From NCBI RefSeq assembly GCF_024713975.1, contig NC_091110.1, forward strand, positions 19,941,001 to 20,005,000: DNA of 64,000 nt, in the 5' to 3' direction. Within the stretch, counting starts at the first letter, position 1. Every line of letters starts with the position of its first letter. A model generated the notes under the pieces. The model worked only from the letters and a program-made list of their open reading frames with translations, did no database searches and was not told the origin of the DNA. Both the position numbers and the translations under genes were made by a program. Below are positions 59,650 through 64,000 of the stretch, piece after piece. The stretch is from Paralichthys olivaceus (taxonomy: Eukaryota; Chordata; Actinopteri; Pleuronectiformes; Paralichthyidae).

Positions 59650-60525
59650 TATGTATTACCATCATATATACTCACATCTACTTCTATCATGTATAATAAT
59701 ATATATTACCATCATATATACTCACATCTACTTCTATCATGTATAATAATATATATTACCATCATATATACTCACATCTACTTCTATCATGTATAATAAT
59801 ATATATTACCATCATATATACTCACATCTACTTCTATCATGTATAATAATATATATTACTATCATATATACTAACATCTACTTCTATCATGTATAATAAT
59901 ATATATTACCATCATATATACTCACATCTACTTCTATCATGTATAATAATATATATTACCATCATATATACTAACATCTACTTCTATCATGTATAATAAT
60001 ATATATTACCATCATATATACTCACATCTACTTCTATCATGTATACTAATATATATTAATATCATCTATACTCACATCTACTTCTATCATGTATAATAAT
60101 ATATATTACCATCATCTATACTCACATCTACTTCTATCATGTATACTAATATATATTAATATCATCTATACTCACATCTACTTCTATCATGTATAATAAT
60201 ATATATTACCATCATCTATACTCACATCTACTTCTATCATGTATACTAATATATATTAATATCATCTATACTCACATCTACTTCTATCATGTATAATAAT
60301 ATATATTACCATCATATATACTAACATCTACTTCTATCATGTATAATAATATATATTACCATCATATATACTAACATCATCTTCTATCATGTATACTAAT
60401 ATATATTACCATCATATATACTCACATCTACTTCTATCATGTATAATAATATGTATTACCATCATATATACTAACATCTACTTCTGTCATGTATACTAAT
60501 ATGTATTAATATCATCTATAATAAT
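59650..60525. repeat. Minisatellite, 50-bp AT-rich unit, about 17 copies
   Basis: A 50-bp unit (ATTACCATCATATATACTCA then CATCTACTTCTATCATGTAT and AATAATATAT) is repeated with strikingly high identity. A two-unit higher-order form, where GTATACTAATATATATTAAT alternates with GTATAATAATATATATTACC, appears in the 60000-60300 section. Confidence 0.97.
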
Positions 60526-60533
60526 TAATAAAC

Positions 60534-60856
60534 ATGGTTAGAGACCATTCCTCTGTGACCTCAGTGTCTGATTGGTCAGTCTCTCCTCAGGCTCAGCAGC
60601 AGGTGATGTCGGCCTCTGACCCGGATAGAGACCCGGGTGGGTCCGGGTCAGACCCGGTCAGCTCAGCACGTCCTCCGGTGAAGGAGCAGGTGGAGGAGCC
60701 GGTGGAGGAGCCGCAGACTCAGCGGCGGGTGGAGGAAGCTCCTGCGGTGCTTGAGTCGGTTCGTCAGTCCGGAGGTTGTTAGCCGCTGAGCTAACGGGAT
60801 GCTAAGTGCTAAGCTAAGATGCTAGCAGCGCAGTGCGCGGGATGACGGAGCCTCAG
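60534..60856 (+). CDS. Possible first exon of an unidentified gene
   Basis: An abrupt rise in GC content and CpG after the AT-rich minisatellite suggests a promoter. ATG at 60842 starts MTEPQ and is followed at once by a strong donor CAG|GTGAGT (60857). This has the form of a short first coding exon whose continuation lies beyond or further down the window. Just upstream, 60534-60782 encodes an 82-aa open frame rich in P, E and V (KEQVEEPVEEPQTQRR) that ends before that ATG; it may be 5' UTR. I do not recognise a family. In human, CDS1 lies near NKX6-1, but five residues cannot test that. Confidence 0.3.
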
Positions 60857-63800
60857 GTGAGTTCTTAAAACTGTGTTAGATGAAGATGAACATGTTATTA
60901 TCGACAGGTTACTGATCATCTGTTTGTGTCGATATTCAGCTGTTAGATTCTCCTCTTTTTGTTTCCTCCTGTACTTAAACAAAGGTCCTGGTGGTTTGAA
61001 CCCACATTAGCTTAGCATCCGGTTGATTCTCACAGCGCCTGTTAGCTGTGGAGCTCCAGCTGAACGAGGACACTGACATTAATGTGTCGGTGATGATCTG
61101 CAGGTTGTTAATAATCACAGAGAATGGATCAGTTGAGAGTTTTGACCAGAGGCTGAATAAAGACACTCACGCCGCCATCTTTCACTTTTGACGCCATTCT
61201 CTGTGCGGTCGAGTCGTTTCGACCGTTAATCAACTAATTCAACTTTATTAGTCGTTTTCTACTTCACGGTTTCAAACGCACCAGGGGACAGTGGCACGTC
61301 CACACTGGGACGAGACGCGCAGATCGTGAAGTAACAAATAAAATGAAAACGTGTTTTTTAGAGGCCGTGAGGTCAGACGATGTCGTCAGGTCAGACGATG
61401 TCGTCAGGTCCGGCTGCTCGTCGTCTCAGACGTCTCTACGTGACTGAAACACAACTGTAAGTTTGACTTCACTTGACTCATGTTAGCCTGAGACGTTTTC
61501 TCGAGCTCTGTGACGAGAAACAAGGTCATTAGAAAAGTAGAGCTGTTGCCATAGTAACTAATTGTTTCTGAGGTTTAAACCTGCGGCGACACTCTGACCG
61601 CTCGAGGGCAGAAGACACAACCTCCGCATATTAGTTCTATGAAATGTTGATTTCCACATGGATCGCTGAACGTGGCGGTTGAGGTGGTGTTTTCTCTCTC
61701 GGTGTTTGGTCTCCTCCTCCTCCTCCGGACGTCATAGACTTCCACGTTTCATTCTTAAAGCGTAGCTGTTGCCATGGATACGCCCGGTGCCTCCGGAGCT
61801 TTCCAGCCTCTGAATCAGAGACTTGTGTGAACGCTCGCCGGTCTGGTTTTACTTTGAAAAGTCTCGGGTTGTGTTGGTCAACGATGACACTGAAATAAAA
61901 TATAATAGAACGTTCCAGTCGTATTTTTCTCAACTCTGCAGTGTTGACCTTTTCTAATAATGAGTCACAGTTACAGTGAGTCAGACAGAGGTCACCATTG
62001 TAACTTTAACTTTAACTGAGTATTGACATTTAAATTGGATTGTTCTTTGTGTGTTGAAGCTTTGGTTTAGATTCTTGTGTGACCTTGTTGTCTCCCTCAG
62101 CCTGATCCGACCTGCCCGGCCCGTTGTTTGGTTTATTGACTGACCGCAGACACGGCGCTGCACCTCCATTGGCTTAAATGGGTTTTCATTTTTTATTGGC
62201 AGGCCGGTGACAGGGCTGTTCTGTCCGGGCTCTTTACACGTTAACAGCTCCAGGTATCAAAATGTGTTTTACAAGCTCTCGTAAAATCAAACAACGTGAG
62301 AGAAGATGAAACGTAGCGAGCTGCGATCAGCAGAAAACAAGTGGAGGATGAAACGGAGGATGTGGTTTGTTCCTGATCAGAGGCGAGTAGCAAGGAACCT
62401 TTTACAATATTCTTCCAATCAGATATAATTTAGTCTCTGCCGACACACATTTAGAAAAGAAGCCCTCTGTTTACCAAACACACTGAGTCTGAAGGTTTGG
62501 ACTTTACTTTAAAATTCAGTTTGTATGTGGAGGAAAAACCGTCATGTGTATATATAGACGTTCGGTGACTGTATGTGATCAGTGTCTGTATACAAAGATG
62601 ATCGGCAGCGGTGTATTAAGGTGATTGGCGACTGTATAAAAAGGTGATAACAGATGTTCACATGAGAGTCGCTCAGTGGTGCTCAGACGATGACCTCAGG
62701 TGTACGGCGTTCCTCAGACTGAGTGCTTTGACCATGAGGAAATCCGCCGCCATCCTGCTCTATTTCCTCCGTGTGACAGACGCTTTGACGATAAATAACT
62801 CTATGAAGAATGAAGAGGGAGGGAGAGCACAATAACCTGCTGAACTTCAGAGCCTCTTCCCATTGATTATGGAAATCTCTCCGCCGCTGACCTGGGCCGT
62901 TATGAGTCTTAAGTATTGATTAAATACGCAGAGGAAAATACTTTGGCAGTTAAATCAGACGTCGATTCGATTAGCTCTCCTCTGCCACCGTTCAAAATCT
63001 ACCGCCGTTTAAAAGGATTTCATTTTTGTGTAGAAGCTGTGTTGTCTGGAAATTAAATTAACTCTGCTGCAATGTTAATGTGGTGTGACCTTGGATGGGT
63101 CGATGATCTCTGACCTCTGACCCCGGGAGCGTCTGGTCATAAGGAAAGTAAAGGGAGGTACAGACCCCCATGCACTTAAGACCCTCTTCTCTTCTGGGCC
63201 CCCTCTGATTCGACACAGACGCATCACATCATGTGGCGTTCGGATCAATAGACTCTCGGAGGCCGACTTCATGAGTAGGTCATAAGAAGCGTTTGGGACA
63301 TTAGCGCCGGGTGAAACGAGAGTTCACGCCCCGGCGTCGGCCCTGAGGAGCGAGTCTGCGCCAAAACTCAGCTCGCGTGTTATCTGGACACGTCCGTCAA
63401 TACACGAGATTATTGATAACTTTGTTAATGGAAGAGATGTCGTCCATCAGAGTTGCAGCTGCTTCTTTTAACGGACGTGAGTGAAGATGATGATGATCTT
63501 TTTTTTGGGATATTAAAATTCATCCTGATTCCAGAATCAATATTTAGCTTTGATTTACGCTGAGGTAGTTTATTAACAGCAAGTAGCTAAAAGTTAGCAT
63601 CTGCAAGTGAACCTGCTCAAACAGCGACTGTATGTCCTCATGTTTAACGTCGTTGTCGATCAGTAGCTGTTTAATTTTCTGAAAACTGCTAACTGCTAAC
63701 TGCTAACTGCTAACTGCTAACGGCAAAATGTTATTGTCCCTTATGAACACGTCCTGTGTGCTTCAGAACAAAAGCACCTGTAGTTCCACATTGATTGTCA

Positions 63801-64000
63801 TTATAAAACTATTTTATTTTATGTATTTAATCTATTTCATCAAAACATTATTTAACTTTATTAAAGGTTTTTTTAATACCTTTATTATATTTGACCTCTT
63901 CAGATTTCCGATGGTAAAACATGGAAGAGAAGTGTAAAGAGATTTTCTGGTGATAAAGATTTAAAACAAAGATTTATTTCCCTCTGCAGAAACATGATAG
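60857..64000. other. Unassigned DNA to the window end
   Basis: If 60842 is a first exon, this is its first intron. No further exon is recognised. Two repeat-free stretches (about 62820-63080 and 63080-63480) look like candidate regulatory DNA with ATTA-type cores. A (TAACTGC)n run lies at 63688-63722. Confidence 0.4.

Noticed and set aside
63075..63272. 65-codon minus-strand open frame (MKSASESLLIRTPHDVM...)
   Set aside because: Composition looked protein-like at first, but no family, promoter or splice context is visible; kept only as a possible conserved block.

Overview
The window is nuclear DNA from a ray-finned fish, most likely a percomorph teleost. The genes have many short exons with GT-AG introns, mostly 70-400 bp, and (CA/TG)n microsatellites and minisatellites are very dense. 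The predicted proteins read as vertebrate orthologues. I rebuilt exon structures by eye from reading frame, splice sites and remembered vertebrate proteins; all multi-exon models close in frame.

Layout (all + strand unless noted). 1-7289: the 3' part of myo5b (IQ motifs, coiled coil, complete globular tail). About 7.3-12.8 kb: intergenic DNA with a CA/TG inverted pair and a 1.6 kb minisatellite of 44 bp units. 12863-15693: il7r, the interleukin-7 receptor alpha chain. 16550-17398 (- strand): ppp1r3b, a glycogen-targeting subunit of protein phosphatase 1. 18.0-19.5 kb: a transposon graveyard (LINE RNase H remnant, Tc1-like transposase remnant, TA repeats). About 19.7-27.2 kb: lmbrd2. 27.5-28.4 kb: a small apolipoprotein-L-like gene. 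29.6-32.9 kb: cfap53, a ciliary and left-right axis coiled-coil protein. 33.8-42.1 kb: mfhas1 (LRR-Roc-COR protein; one giant exon plus a small last exon). 44.6-47.9 kb: rpl17, with a C/D box snoRNA in every coding intron. 50.7-53.0 kb: nkx6.1 homeobox gene. 53-64 kb: gene-poor DNA with minisatellites, stretches that look like conserved regulatory DNA, and a possible first exon of another gene near 60.84 kb.

The genes do not form one pathway; they are independent eukaryotic transcription units. Their order interleaves genes that in human lie on 18q21 (MYO5B, CFAP53, RPL17), 5p13 (IL7R, LMBRD2), 8p23 (PPP1R3B, MFHAS1) and 4q21 (NKX6-1).

The most interesting observations are the five-snoRNA rpl17 host gene, including a near-identical pair that looks like SNORD58 with altered guide sequence; a perfect RFX X-box just upstream of cfap53; a 14-residue acidic run inside the il7r ectodomain; and repeat arrays that reiterate splice-site-like or p53-half-site-like motifs. 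I saw no CRISPR, operon, viral gene or tRNA.
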